Positions 42,462 through 52,110 are shown, counted from the stretch's first letter. The stretch is DNA of 64,000 nt from Alcanivorax sp. (GCA_022449455.1 JAKUPL010000018.1:28161-92160), one strand, 5' to 3'. Program-made: numbers and translations. The notes: generated by a model not told the origin, from the sequence alone.

Positions 42462-43539
42462 GCCTGCAATAAAGAAACCCGCGATGAACCGGCCCGTGCT
42501 GATGGTGATGGCGGGCTGCGCCCTGCTGGCCATAGCAGCCTGGTTGCTCGCGATGGTGCTCACCGGCGGGCCCGAGGATTACGCGGAGCGTTACGCCGGC
42601 CAGTCGGCCCCCGACGATTCCGCCTCGGCGGCCGGGGCGATGTCCTCCTCCCCAAGGCCCTCTGCTTCGGCGTCATCGGCTTCGCCGTCGTCGTCTGAAT
42701 CCGGGCAGGCCGCTGCTCCGGCGTCGGCGCCGGCCACGGCGGCGCCGCCGCGCAGCGCCATCCCGGACAATGAGTTCGGCGAGCTGGTGCGCCAGGGCGA
42801 GCGCATCTTCGCCGACCCGGGGCAATTCGCCAGCGACTGGGTGGGCAACGACCTGAGCTGCCAGAACTGTCACTTCGACGCCGGCCGATACGATAAGACC
42901 GCCTCGCTGCGCAGCGCCTGGCCCATGTACCCCGCCTATCGAAGCAAGAACCAACACGTCAACGATTTCGCCGAGCGCCTGCAGGGCTGTTTCACCTACA
43001 GCATGAATGGCAAGGCGCCGCCCCGGGATGGCGAGGTGATCCAGGCCCTGCAGGCCTATTCGTTCTGGCTGGCCAAGGGCATGCCCACCGGCGAGGCGCC
43101 GGACGTGCGCGGTTACCCGGACGTGGGCGACCCGCCGGAGCCGCCCTCCTTCGCGCGCGGAGAAACCGTGTTCCAGGAGCACTGTGCTCTCTGCCACGGC
43201 GACGATGGCCAGGGCCAGAAAGCCGCCGGCGGGGCGCCGGGTTTCCCGCCGCTGTGGGGCCCGCGCTCCTACAACTGGGGCGCCGGCATGCACCGCGTCA
43301 ACACGGCGGCGGCCTTTATCAAAGCGGCCATGCCGCTTGGCAAACCGGACGTCACCGACCAGCAGGCCTGGGACGTGGCGCTGTTCATCAACAGCCACGA
43401 ACGCCCCCAGGACCCGCGGTTCACCGGCTCGGTCCAGGACACCGCGGAGCGCTTCCACCAGCACCAGGGCCAATACGGCAAAACCGTCAACGGCCAGGTC
43501 CTCGGAGAGCATTCGCCGCCCTCCGGCACGGTACCCTGA
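42454..43539 (+). CDS. tsdA: Thiosulfate dehydrogenase TsdA
   Basis: A 361-residue diheme cytochrome that couples two thiosulfates into tetrathionate. Heme sites are CQNCH (136-140) and CALCH (244-248). The segment VNDFAERLQGCFTYSMNGKAPP supplies the family's cysteine heme ligand (C179), and WGPRSYNWGAGMHRVNTAA and DQQAWDVALFINSHERPQDP are typical of TsdA. Unusually it has an N-terminal membrane helix (about 13-36) and a 50-residue Ser/Ala/Pro-rich linker (about 50-100), so the enzyme is tethered. ATG at 42454 has GGAGG upstream. Confidence 0.9.
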   Translation: MTKPAIKKPAMNRPVLMVMAGCALLAIAAWLLAMVLTGGPEDYAERYAGQSAPDDSASAAGAMSSSPRPSASASSASPSSSESGQAAAPASAPATAAPPRSAIPDNEFGELVRQGERIFADPGQFASDWVGNDLSCQNCHFDAGRYDKTASLRSAWPMYPAYRSKNQHVNDFAERLQGCFTYSMNGKAPPRDGEVIQALQAYSFWLAKGMPTGEAPDVRGYPDVGDPPEPPSFARGETVFQEHCALCHGDDGQGQKAAGGAPGFPPLWGPRSYNWGAGMHRVNTAAAFIKAAMPLGKPDVTDQQAWDVALFINSHERPQDPRFTGSVQDTAERFHQHQGQYGKTVNGQVLGEHSPPSGTVP

Positions 43540-43570
43540 ACCCTCCGGGTGGATCGGCTGCCGGTGGTTA

Positions 43571-43633
43571 TCGCGGTCGAACGACCGCTCCTACGACGGC
43601 GCCGGACCCGTAGGAGCGGTCGTTCGACCGCGA
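43571..43633. repeat. REP-like element, perfect 25-bp inverted repeat
   Basis: Arms at 43571-43595 and 43609-43633 (core TAGGAGCGGTCGTTCGACCG) around a 13-base loop. The right arm contains the exact 20-mer present at 21670-21689. The form resembles pseudomonad REP units that pair head to tail in intergenic DNA; here it follows tsdA. Confidence 0.85.
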
Positions 43634-43641
43634 TTGGGCCC

Positions 43642-43740
43642 GCAGAAACAGAAAAGCCGCCCATTGGGCGGCTTCCTTGAAGAGTGGTAGCAAGGGGCGG
43701 ACTTGAACGGGCAGGCCACCCTGCGCCGGCCCCAGCACAT
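43642..43740 (-). pseudogene. Degenerate partial copy of the tRNA-Met 3' end and its terminator
   Basis: 43642-43708 matches 43778-43844 over 67 bp with three mismatches and includes the tRNA terminator and the tRNA 3' part from the T arm through CCA. Beyond 43708 the similarity is broken by about 15 inserted bases and resumes as CGCCGGCCCCAGCAC before ending at the anticodon-stem region. The copy cannot form a tRNA. Confidence 0.8.
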
Positions 43741-43788
43741 AAAAAGCGGGGTCGGCCGGATTAAATGCGAAGGTAGTGCAGAAACAGA

Positions 43789-43811
43789 AAAGCCGCCCAT
43801 TGGGCGGCTTC
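43789..43811 (-). terminator. tRNA-Met terminator
   Basis: Read on the minus strand, AAGCCGCCC-AAT-GGGCGGCTT followed by TTCTG; a nine-bp perfect stem just downstream of the tRNA. The same hairpin occurs in the duplicate at 43653-43674. Confidence 0.85.
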
Positions 43812-43820
43812 CTTTAAATG

Positions 43821-43897
43821 TGGTAGCAAGGGGCGGACTTGAACCGCCGACCCCAGCATTATGAGTGCTGTGCTCTAACCAGCTGAGCTACCTTGCC
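43821..43897 (-). tRNA. tRNA-Met (CAT), elongator type
   Basis: A 77-nt cloverleaf beginning GGCAAGGTAGCTCAGCTGG with D-loop GGTTAGAGC, anticodon loop CTCATAA, variable loop and T arm GGCGGTTCAAGTCCGCC, and an encoded CCA. The acceptor stem GGCAAGG/CCTTGCT has a G-T first pair. The body is close to the elongator tRNA-Met; a lysidine-modified tRNA-Ile2 shares the CAT anticodon but is less likely. Confidence 0.95.
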
Positions 43898-43910
43898 ACA
43901 GAGGCCGCGA

Positions 43911-43939
43911 ATTGTCCGCGAGCGCCCCGCGCCTGTCAA
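43911..43939 (-). promoter_or_regulatory. Promoter of tRNA-Met
   Basis: On the minus strand TTGACA (43934-43939), a 17-bp spacer, GACAAT (43911-43916), then a GC-rich discriminator TCGCGGCC, a pattern typical of stringently controlled stable-RNA promoters. The tRNA starts about 13 bp further on. Confidence 0.85.
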
Positions 43940-43997
43940 GGCGGGGAACCCCCGGCGGGGTTCGGGCGTCCATTTCTTGTACATTCGTGTTTTACTT

Positions 43998-44017
43998 GAT
44001 AATGATTATCAATTATC
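43998..44017. promoter_or_regulatory. Fur box upstream of iscR
   Basis: GATAATGATTATCAATTATC differs from the 19-bp consensus GATAATGATAATCATTATC mainly by one inserted base. It lies about 75 bp before the iscR start, implying iron control of the iscR-iscS transcript. Confidence 0.75.
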
Positions 44018-44026
44018 GTGTCGGTA

Positions 44027-44060
44027 ATACTTGACCGATTTAGTCGGTTTTCACTACTCT
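44027..44060 (+). promoter_or_regulatory. iscR promoter with overlapping IscR type-1 site
   Basis: ATACTTGACCGATTTAGTCGG at 44027-44047 fits the type-1 IscR motif (ATAxxxGACTxxxxTAGTC). It contains the -35 TTGACC (44031-44036), which is followed after 18 bp by TACTCT (44055-44060). This is the arrangement of autoregulated iscR promoters. Confidence 0.75.
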
Positions 44061-44091
44061 ATCGCGTTAATCACGTACCAAAGGTGTGGGT

Positions 44092-44556
44092 ATGCGTCTG
44101 ACCACCAAAGGCCGCTATGCGGTGACCGCGATGCTGGATCTGGCACTGCACGCGGAAGCCGGGCCCGTCTCCCTGGCGGACATTTCCGAACGCCAGGGCA
44201 TTTCCATTTCCTACCTGGAGCAGCTGTTCGCCAAGCTGCGCCGGCGCCAGCTGGTGACCAGCGTGCGCGGCCCCGGGGGCGGTTATCGCCTCAGCCGGGA
44301 CAGCGAGGAGATCGACGTGGCGGCGGTGATCGCCGCCGTGGATGAGTCCGTGGACGCCACCCGCTGCGGTGGCCAGGGCGATTGCCAGGAGGGCAATATT
44401 TGCCTGACCCATCACCTGTGGTGCGACCTCTCCGACCAGATCCAGGATTTTCTGGCCGGCATCACCCTGGGTGAACTGGTGGCGCGTCATGAAGTGCGTT
44501 CGGTGGCCCAGCGGCAGGATGCCCACCAGAACCGGGTCCCGGTGAGCACTCTTTAA
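44092..44556 (+). CDS. iscR: Fe-S cluster-sensing Rrf2 regulator IscR
   Basis: A 154-residue Rrf2-family regulator that senses iron-sulfur status. A winged helix ([40 protein letters not shown]) is followed by the cluster ligands C92, C98, C104 and H107, at the same positions as in E. coli IscR. The ATG at 44092 has AAGGTGTGGGT before it. It lies under a Fur box and an IscR site and precedes iscS by 24 bp. Confidence 0.96.
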   Translation: MRLTTKGRYAVTAMLDLALHAEAGPVSLADISERQGISISYLEQLFAKLRRRQLVTSVRGPGGGYRLSRDSEEIDVAAVIAAVDESVDATRCGGQGDCQEGNICLTHHLWCDLSDQIQDFLAGITLGELVARHEVRSVAQRQDAHQNRVPVSTL

Positions 44557-44580
44557 CCCGACCTACGAAGTCTTTCCATC

Positions 44581-45744
44581 ATGTCGCAAGCGGTTTATCT
44601 GGATTACGCCGCCACCACCCCGGTGGACCCCCGGGTGGTGGCGGCGATGACGGCCTGTCTGGGGCCGGACGCCAACTTCGGCAACCCGGCCTCGCGCAGC
44701 CATCTGTACGGCTGGCTGGCGGAGGAAGCGGTGGAAAACGCCCGCCGCCAGGTGGCCGATGCTCTCAACGCCGACGCCCGTGAAATCGTCTGGACCAGCG
44801 GCGCCACCGAGGCCAATAACCTGGCCATTAAGGGCGTGCTGGAGCAAAAGGGCGGCGGCCATATCATCACCTCCGTCACCGAGCACAAAGCGGTGCTGGA
44901 CCCCTGCGCCTGGCTGGAGCGCAAGGGGCTGGCCACGGTCACCTGGCTGACGCCCGGCGCCGACGGGCGCATCGACCTGGCGGACGTGGGCGCGGCGCTG
45001 CGCGACGACACCGTGCTGGTGTCGATCATGCACGCCAACAACGAGACCGGGGTGATCAACGACATCGCCGCCATCGGCGCCCTGTGCCGTGAGCACGGCG
45101 CCCTGTTCCATACCGACGCGGCGCAGAGTGCCGGCAAGCTGCCGCTGGACGTGCGCGCGCTGCCGGTGGATCTGGTGTCGTTGTGCGCTCACAAGACTTA
45201 CGGGCCCAAAGGGGTGGGGGCGCTCTACGTGCGCCGGCACCCGGACATCCGCGTGGCGTCGCAGATCCACGGCGGCGGCCACGAGCGCAATATGCGCTCC
45301 GGCACTTTGCCCACCCATCAGATCGTCGGCCTGGGCGAAGCCCTGGCGCTGGCGATGGCGGACCGCGACGCGGAGCAGGCGCGCCTGGGCGCGCTGCGGG
45401 ATCGGCTGTGGAACCATCTGCGCGCCTTGCCCGGCGTGCATCTGAACGGTGGCGAGGCACCGCGTCTGGCGGGCCATCTCAATGTGGCGTTCGAGGGCGT
45501 GGACGGCGAGATGCTGCTTACCGCTTTGACCGAGGCGGCGGTGTCCACCGGCTCCGCCTGCACCTCCGCGTCCCTGGAGCCGTCCTATGTGCTGAAAGCC
45601 ATGGGGCTGAGCGATGCGCTGGCGCAGAGCGCGCTGCGGTTTTCCGTGGGGCGGTTCACCGACGAGGCCGGCATCGACCGGGCCGGCGAGGATGTGGTGG
45701 GCGTGGTCACGCGGCTGCGGGACGCGGCGCGCAGCCGCGCCTGA
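44581..45744 (+). CDS. iscS: Group I cysteine desulfurase (IscS/NifS type)
   Basis: A 387-residue PLP enzyme releasing sulfur from cysteine for Fe-S assembly. H103 stacks on PLP, K205 ([10 protein letters not shown]) binds it, and the flexible-loop cysteine is C327 in [12 protein letters not shown], the group I signature. Unlike classical isc operons no iscU, hscBA or fdx follows; the gene is convergent with the suf operon, which has its own desulfurase. It may supply IscU encoded elsewhere or the SUF system. Confidence 0.93.
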   Translation: MSQAVYLDYAATTPVDPRVVAAMTACLGPDANFGNPASRSHLYGWLAEEAVENARRQVADALNADAREIVWTSGATEANNLAIKGVLEQKGGGHIITSVTEHKAVLDPCAWLERKGLATVTWLTPGADGRIDLADVGAALRDDTVLVSIMHANNETGVINDIAAIGALCREHGALFHTDAAQSAGKLPLDVRALPVDLVSLCAHKTYGPKGVGALYVRRHPDIRVASQIHGGGHERNMRSGTLPTHQIVGLGEALALAMADRDAEQARLGALRDRLWNHLRALPGVHLNGGEAPRLAGHLNVAFEGVDGEMLLTALTEAAVSTGSACTSASLEPSYVLKAMGLSDALAQSALRFSVGRFTDEAGIDRAGEDVVGVVTRLRDAARSRA

Positions 45745-45769
45745 GCGAGGGGGTCAGGCCGCCAGGGTG

Positions 45770-46222
45770 TCAAGCCGCCAGAGTGGCGGCCTCCTGCTTG
45801 ATGCGGCCGACCATCGACAGCAGACCGTTGCCCCGGGTGGGGCTCAGGTGGCGCAGCAGGTCGATGCGTTCGAAAAAGCCGTCCATGTCGTAGTCGGCCA
45901 CTTGCTTGGGCGTCTTGCCGTTGAGGGCGGTGAGAATGATCGCCCCCAGGCCGCGCACGATCAGGGCGTCGGATTCCACCGCCAGATACAGAGTGTCCGC
46001 GTCGCCGTCGTAGTCGGTGACCAGCCACACCTGGCTCTGGCAGCCGCGCACGAAGCGGTCCTCGGTGCGCAGCGCCTCCGGCATGGGCGGCAGCTGCTTG
46101 CCCAGATCGATGATATAGCGGTAGCGCTCTTCCCAGTCGTCCAGGAATTCCAGGTCCTCTTGGACGTCCTCGGCGGTCACGTCGCGGCCCAGTTTGATGG
46201 CGCGGATATTAAACTCGCTCAA
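45770..46222 (-). CDS. sufE: SufE sulfur-transfer protein
   Basis: A 150-residue SufE that accepts persulfide from SufS on C61 (RFVRGCQSQVWL) and passes it to SufB. The start is taken as TTG at 46222 (MSEFNIRAIKLGRDVT), because a longer GTG start at 46264 would run into the inverted repeat between sufE and sufT. Last gene of the suf run, convergent with iscS. Confidence 0.9.
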   Translation of the reverse strand: MSEFNIRAIKLGRDVTAEDVQEDLEFLDDWEERYRYIIDLGKQLPPMPEALRTEDRFVRGCQSQVWLVTDYDGDADTLYLAVESDALIVRGLGAIILTALNGKTPKQVADYDMDGFFERIDLLRHLSPTRGNGLLSMVGRIKQEAATLAA

Positions 46223-46235
46223 AACCCAATGTCTC

Positions 46236-46295
46236 CGCTTGCACGCAACACGCTTCACGCTCACACGCCGCGTGCTGGCGTGTTGCGTGCAAGCG
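46236..46295. repeat. 17-bp perfect inverted repeat between sufT and sufE
   Basis: Arms CGCTTGCACGCAACACG (46236-46252) and its exact complement (46279-46295) enclose a 26-base loop that itself holds ACACGCC/GGCGTGT. It could stabilise the upstream mRNA or attenuate sufE; without a T-run it is not a standard terminator. Confidence 0.85.
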
Positions 46296-46306
46296 TGCCG
46301 GCGTTT

Positions 46307-46888
46307 TCAAAACAACCCCAGCTCGAGCTGGGCTTCCTCGGTCATCATGTCGCGGCTCCAGGGCGGATCGAAGATCAGCGCCACTTCCACCTCGTCCACG
46401 TTCGGCACCTTGGCCAGCCGGTCCTCCACATCGCCCACCAGCACCGGGCCCATGCCGCAGTTGGGGGCGGTGAGGGTCATGCGCACCTGCACCACGTTTT
46501 TCGTTTCCCCCGAATCGAGAGAACGGCGGATCACGTCGCAGCCGTACACCAGGCCCAGGTCGACGATGTTCACCGGTATCTCCGGGTCGAAGATGGTGCC
46601 CAGCACCTGCTTCAGATCCTCGTCGCGCACCGAGCCATCTTCTTCCGGCGCCTCGAAATCCAGCTCCAGCGGCGTCTGGCCGATGGCATCGGCGTCGGTG
46701 CCGTCGATGCGCGCCATATTGCCGTTCAGCGTCACCGTGTAGGTGCCGCCCAGGGCCTGGCGCAGGTTGACGAAGCTGTTCTTGTGAATGGTGATGCGGG
46801 TGCCGTCCGGCACCAGGCGCGCGGGCACGTCGCGGCTCACCACCACGGTGCGCTGCTCGGTGGCACGGCCCCCGGAAGGGATGTTCAA
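46307..46888 (-). CDS. sufT: SufT, DUF59/MIP18-family Fe-S maturation protein
   Basis: A 193-residue protein with an N-terminal extension and a C-terminal DUF59 domain (from about residue 88): DLKQVLGTIFDPEIPVNIVDLGLVYG and LTAPNCGMGPVLVGDVEDRL, the latter with the conserved cysteine. SufT helps deliver clusters to client proteins in organisms that rely on SUF. The start codon is one base past the sufA stop. Confidence 0.92.
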   Translation of the reverse strand: MNIPSGGRATEQRTVVVSRDVPARLVPDGTRITIHKNSFVNLRQALGGTYTVTLNGNMARIDGTDADAIGQTPLELDFEAPEEDGSVRDEDLKQVLGTIFDPEIPVNIVDLGLVYGCDVIRRSLDSGETKNVVQVRMTLTAPNCGMGPVLVGDVEDRLAKVPNVDEVEVALIFDPPWSRDMMTEEAQLELGLF

Positions 46889-46889
46889 A

Positions 46890-47258
46890 TCAAACCTCGT
46901 CCATATCTTCGACGGTGAAGCTCTCGCCGCAGCCGCATTCGCCGGTGGCGTTGGGGTTGCGGAACTTGAACAGGCTGTTGACGCCTTCCTTCACATAGTC
47001 GATTTGCAGGCCATTGAGCATGGCCAGCCATTTTTCCGGCACGTACAGCACCACGCCGTCCACCTCGAAGCGGCGGTCGCCGTCCTGCGGTTGTTCGACG
47101 AAGTTGAGCTCGTACATATAGCCGGAGCAGCCCGACTCATCCAGGTCCAGACGGATGCCGCCGGCGTTGGCGCGGGCGATCTCGCGACGGGCCTGGTCGC
47201 GGGCGGCCGGGGTCAGATGAATCTCGGCCTGGCCGGGTACGAATGTCTGTACCGTCAT
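46890..47258 (-). CDS. sufA: A-type Fe-S carrier protein (SufA/ErpA-like)
   Basis: A 122-residue A-type carrier with the three conserved cysteines C44 (ESGCSGYMYEL), C108 and C110 (GECGCGESF). It would receive clusters from SufBCD and pass them on. It sits between sufS and sufT in a tightly spaced operon. Whether it is strictly SufA or an ErpA-like carrier cannot be told from sequence alone. Confidence 0.9.
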   Translation of the reverse strand: MTVQTFVPGQAEIHLTPAARDQARREIARANAGGIRLDLDESGCSGYMYELNFVEQPQDGDRRFEVDGVVLYVPEKWLAMLNGLQIDYVKEGVNSLFKFRNPNATGECGCGESFTVEDMDEV

Positions 47259-47280
47259 GGTTTGCCTCCAGAAAGGCGTC

Positions 47281-48495
47281 CTACAAAAAAGTGCGAACCT
47301 TCTCCAATGCGCGGAACAGGCTGTCCACCTCTTCCAGCGTATTGTAGATCGAAAACGACGCGCGCACGGTGCCGGGGATGCCCAGTCCGTCCATCAACGG
47401 CATGCAGCAATGGTGGCCGGTGCGCACCGCCACGCCCTGCTGGTCGAGCAGGGTGCCCACGTCCGCCGGGTGGGCGCCGTCCAGCAGAAAGGACAATACA
47501 CCGACCTTGGTGGCGGCGTTACCGATGATTTTCAAGCCGTCGAACGCCCGGGCCTGCTCGGTGGCGGCGGCCAGCAGGGCGTTCTCGTGGGCGGCCAGGG
47601 CGGCGCGGTCCTGCTGCCGCAGCCAGCCCACGGCGATGCCAAAGCCGATCACCCCGGCGATATTGGGGGTGCCCGGCTCGAACTTGTAGGGCAGCTGGTT
47701 CCAGGTGCTCTTCTCGAAGCTCACCGTCTCGATCATCTCGCCGCCGGTCTGATAGGGCGGCATGGCGTCGAGCAGCTCGCGGCGGCCGTACAGGGCACCG
47801 ATGCCGGTGGGGCCGAACAGCTTGTGGGCGGAGAAGGCGTAGAAGTCGCAGCCCAGCGCCTGCACGTCCACCGGGAAGTGGCCCACCGCCTGGGCGCCGT
47901 CCACCAGGGTCACGGCGCCCACGTCGCGGGCCGCGCTCAGCCAGTCCGCCACCGGGTTCACGGTGCCCAGGCTGTTGGACACGTGGGACACGGCGACGAT
48001 GCGGGTGCGCTCGCCGAGCAGCCGGTAAAAGGCCTCGTCGTCGACGCTGCCGTCCTCACGCAGGGGCACCACCTTGAGGGTGGCGCCGGTGCGCTCGCAG
48101 GCCTGCTGCCAGGGCACGATGTTGGCGTGGTGTTCCAGGGCGGTGATTAGCACCTCGTCGCCGGGCTTGAGCTGCTCGCGGCCGTGGCACTGGGCCACCA
48201 GGTTGATGCCTTCGGTGGTGCCCTTGGTCCAGATGATTTCCTCGCGGGCGGCGTTGACGAACTCCGCCACGGTGGCCCGGGCCGCCTCGAAGGCGCTGGT
48301 GGCCTTGTCGCTCAGGTAATGGGCGGCGCGGTGCACATTGCTGTTGCTGCCTTCGTAGTAGTCGCGCACGGCGTCGATCACCTGGCGCGGCTTCTGGGTG
48401 GTGGCGGCGTTGTCCAGGTACACCAGGGGCTTGCCGTTCACCGTCTGTTCAAGGATCGGGAACTGCGCGCGCAGGGCCTGTACATCGAAGCTCAT
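47281..48495 (-). CDS. sufS: Group II cysteine desulfurase SufS
   Basis: A 404-residue PLP enzyme. K225 (FSAHKLFGPTG) holds PLP and the catalytic cysteine is C363 in RTGHHCCMPLM, the group II signature; a second cysteine follows it directly where E. coli has alanine. Its start overlaps the sufD stop by ATGA. It needs SufE, encoded three genes downstream, as sulfur acceptor. Confidence 0.96.
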   Translation of the reverse strand: MSFDVQALRAQFPILEQTVNGKPLVYLDNAATTQKPRQVIDAVRDYYEGSNSNVHRAAHYLSDKATSAFEAARATVAEFVNAAREEIIWTKGTTEGINLVAQCHGREQLKPGDEVLITALEHHANIVPWQQACERTGATLKVVPLREDGSVDDEAFYRLLGERTRIVAVSHVSNSLGTVNPVADWLSAARDVGAVTLVDGAQAVGHFPVDVQALGCDFYAFSAHKLFGPTGIGALYGRRELLDAMPPYQTGGEMIETVSFEKSTWNQLPYKFEPGTPNIAGVIGFGIAVGWLRQQDRAALAAHENALLAAATEQARAFDGLKIIGNAATKVGVLSFLLDGAHPADVGTLLDQQGVAVRTGHHCCMPLMDGLGIPGTVRASFSIYNTLEEVDSLFRALEKVRTFL

Positions 48496-49751
48496 GCGGC
48501 CTCCTCGTCGGCGCCGGGGCGCCCGCCCAGCTCGGCGGCCAGCCACGGCTGCGCCCAGTCGGCCACCGCCTGATCCGGCAGGCCCATGATCAGCTCGTTG
48601 ACGAAACCCAGGCTCAGCATGCGCTTGGCCTCGGCGGCGTCGATGCCGCGCGACTGCAGGTAAAACTGCTGCAGGGCGTCGAGTTGACCAACGGTGGCGC
48701 CGTGGGCGCACTTGACGTCGTCGTTGTAGATTTCCAGTTCCGGCTTGGTGTCGATCTCGGCGCCGGCGTTGAGCAGCAGGTTCTTGTTGCTCAGTTCCGC
48801 CAGGGTGCCCTTGGCGCCCGGGTGGATATGGATGCGGCCGTTCAGCACCGCCCGGCCTTTCTCGCCGGCCAGGCCCCGGTAGACCTGGTTGGAGGTGCAG
48901 TCCGGCACCCGGTGCTCCACGCACAGCTGGTTGTCGATGTGGCTGCGGTCGCGGGCCACGAATACGCCGTGCATGTTCAGTTCGGCGCCGCTCTTGTCCA
49001 GGAAGGCGCGCACGTCGTTGCGGCGCAGCCGGTTGCCGGCCATCAGCTGATAACTGTCGATGCGGCTGACGCCGGTTTGCTGGAACAACAGGGTGCCGAT
49101 GTGCAGGCTGTCGCCGGCGTCGGCCTGCAGCCGGTAATGGGTCAGGTGGGCGTTGTCGGCGGCCTGGATGGCGGTGACCGCGTTGGTCAGCACCGGGCCG
49201 CGGGCCAGGTACTGCTCGATCAGGGTCAGGCGGCTGCCGGTGCCCAGGTTCACTTCCAGGCGCACGTTGCAGTGCGAGGGCGCGTCGCCGGCGGCCACGT
49301 GCAGCACCTGGATCGGTGCCGCCACGTCGGTGTTGGCGGCCACGTCCAGGGTCACCGCGTCGTCCAGGGCGGCGCCGTTGTAGAAGGCGAACGGCGTGGT
49401 CAGGCCTTCCAGGCGGCGCGCCGCCCGGCCCAGCGTCACGCCCTCGGGCAGGGCGGTCCGCTCTTCATCCAGGCGGCCGTTGACGATCACCAGCCGGTAG
49501 TCGCTCAGCGTCGGCAGGTCCGCCGGCGCGGCGCCCTCGGCGCGGGCCGCCAGATGGCCGTCGGTAAGCGCGTACAGGGAGGTGTATTTCCAGGCCTCGG
49601 TTTTGCGGCCGGGAAAGGCGGTGCCTTCCAGGGCGGCCAGGGCGTCCTGGCGCAGCGGCGCCAGCGCTTCCACCGGCGTCGCCTGGCGGGCGTTGTTCAG
49701 GGCCCGGGTCTTCAGGTCCTCGGGCAGGTTCAGGGCGGTGTCGCCACTCAT
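48492..49751 (-). CDS. sufD: Fe-S cluster assembly protein SufD
   Basis: A 419-residue SufD, partner of SufB in the SufBC2D scaffold. The N-terminal helical region and LPGRKTEAWKYTSL-like segment (FPGRKTEAWKYTSLYAL here) are followed by the beta-helix core; ending KSGAELNMHGVFVARDRSHIDNQ and HGATVGQLDALQQFYLQSRGI are typical. Overlaps sufC and sufS by four bases each, so translation is coupled. Confidence 0.95.
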   Translation of the reverse strand: MSGDTALNLPEDLKTRALNNARQATPVEALAPLRQDALAALEGTAFPGRKTEAWKYTSLYALTDGHLAARAEGAAPADLPTLSDYRLVIVNGRLDEERTALPEGVTLGRAARRLEGLTTPFAFYNGAALDDAVTLDVAANTDVAAPIQVLHVAAGDAPSHCNVRLEVNLGTGSRLTLIEQYLARGPVLTNAVTAIQAADNAHLTHYRLQADAGDSLHIGTLLFQQTGVSRIDSYQLMAGNRLRRNDVRAFLDKSGAELNMHGVFVARDRSHIDNQLCVEHRVPDCTSNQVYRGLAGEKGRAVLNGRIHIHPGAKGTLAELSNKNLLLNAGAEIDTKPELEIYNDDVKCAHGATVGQLDALQQFYLQSRGIDAAEAKRMLSLGFVNELIMGLPDQAVADWAQPWLAAELGGRPGADEEAA

Positions 49752-50527
49752 GCCGTTTGGTCCTTTTTGCCGTTGTCGCCGTTATCGCCGCTGGTCAGCC
49801 AGCCGTAGCCGTGCTGTTCCAGCTCCAGGGCCAGTTCCTTGCCGCCGGACTTGATGATCTTGCCGCCGGACAGCACGTGCACGAAGTCCGGCACGATGTA
49901 GTCCAGCAGACGCTGATAGTGGGTCACCAGCACGATGCCGCGCTCCGGCCCGCGCAGGGAGTTGACCCCCTTGGCCACGGTCTGCAGGGCGTCGATGTCC
50001 AGGCCCGAGTCGGTTTCGTCGAGCAGCGCCAGTTTCGGTTCCATCAGCAGCATCTGCATGATTTCGTTGCGCTTCTTCTCGCCGCCGGAGAAGCCCTCGT
50101 TGACGCCGCGCTTGAGGAACTGGGCGTCCAGATCCACCTGCTTGCAGGCCTCGCGGGCCTTGCGCAGCAGGGTCACCGAATCCCACTCTTCCTTGCCCTG
50201 GGCGGCGCGCACCGATTCCAGCGCCGCCTTGAGGAATTCCATATTGGACACGCCGGGGATTTCCACCGGGTACTGGAACGCCAGGAACAGGCCCAGCTGG
50301 GCGCGTTCCTCGGGCTCGAGATCGCCCAGGCTCTTGCCGTCGAACAGCGCTTCGCCGCCGGTGATCTCGTAGTTGTCGCGCCCGGCCAGCACATTGGCCA
50401 GGGTGGACTTGCCGGAGCCGTTGGGGCCCATGATGGCGTGCACCTCGCCGGGTTTGACGGTGAGATTCAGGCCTTTGAGGATCGGTTGGCCGGCCACGGA
50501 GGCGTGCAGATCGCGAATTTCCAGCAT
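49748..50527 (-). CDS. sufC: Fe-S assembly ATPase SufC
   Basis: A 259-residue ABC-type ATPase: Walker A GPNGSGKS near residues 33-40, signature FSGGEKKRNEI, Walker B LALLDETDSGLDIDAL. ATP binding drives rearrangement of the SufB-SufD scaffold. The ATG at 50527 (MLEIRDLHASVAG) is preferred to an upstream in-frame start in the gap. Confidence 0.97.
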   Translation of the reverse strand: MLEIRDLHASVAGQPILKGLNLTVKPGEVHAIMGPNGSGKSTLANVLAGRDNYEITGGEALFDGKSLGDLEPEERAQLGLFLAFQYPVEIPGVSNMEFLKAALESVRAAQGKEEWDSVTLLRKAREACKQVDLDAQFLKRGVNEGFSGGEKKRNEIMQMLLMEPKLALLDETDSGLDIDALQTVAKGVNSLRGPERGIVLVTHYQRLLDYIVPDFVHVLSGGKIIKSGGKELALELEQHGYGWLTSGDNGDNGKKDQTA

Positions 50528-50579
50528 TAATCGACTTCCAGACAATTCATTCAGATTCAAATCGGGGTTGGACGGTGGC

Positions 50580-52037
<1,458 letters not shown>

Positions 52038-52081
52038 AGTCACGGGCTCATCGTTGTGAAATACCGGTCTTCACGGACGGA

Positions 52082-52110
52082 ATACCAGAGTAAATTACTC
52101 AGGTATTATA
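52082..52110 (-). promoter_or_regulatory. sufB promoter with overlapping IscR-type operator
   Basis: ATACCAGAGTAAATTACTCA and its continuation to GGTAT (52082-52106) form a 25-bp near-perfect dyad of the type-1 IscR form. On the minus strand a perfect -10 TATAAT (52105-52110) abuts it; the -35 (TTCCCC at 52128-52133) is poor. The operator lies at and downstream of the -10, a repressing position. Confidence 0.7.
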
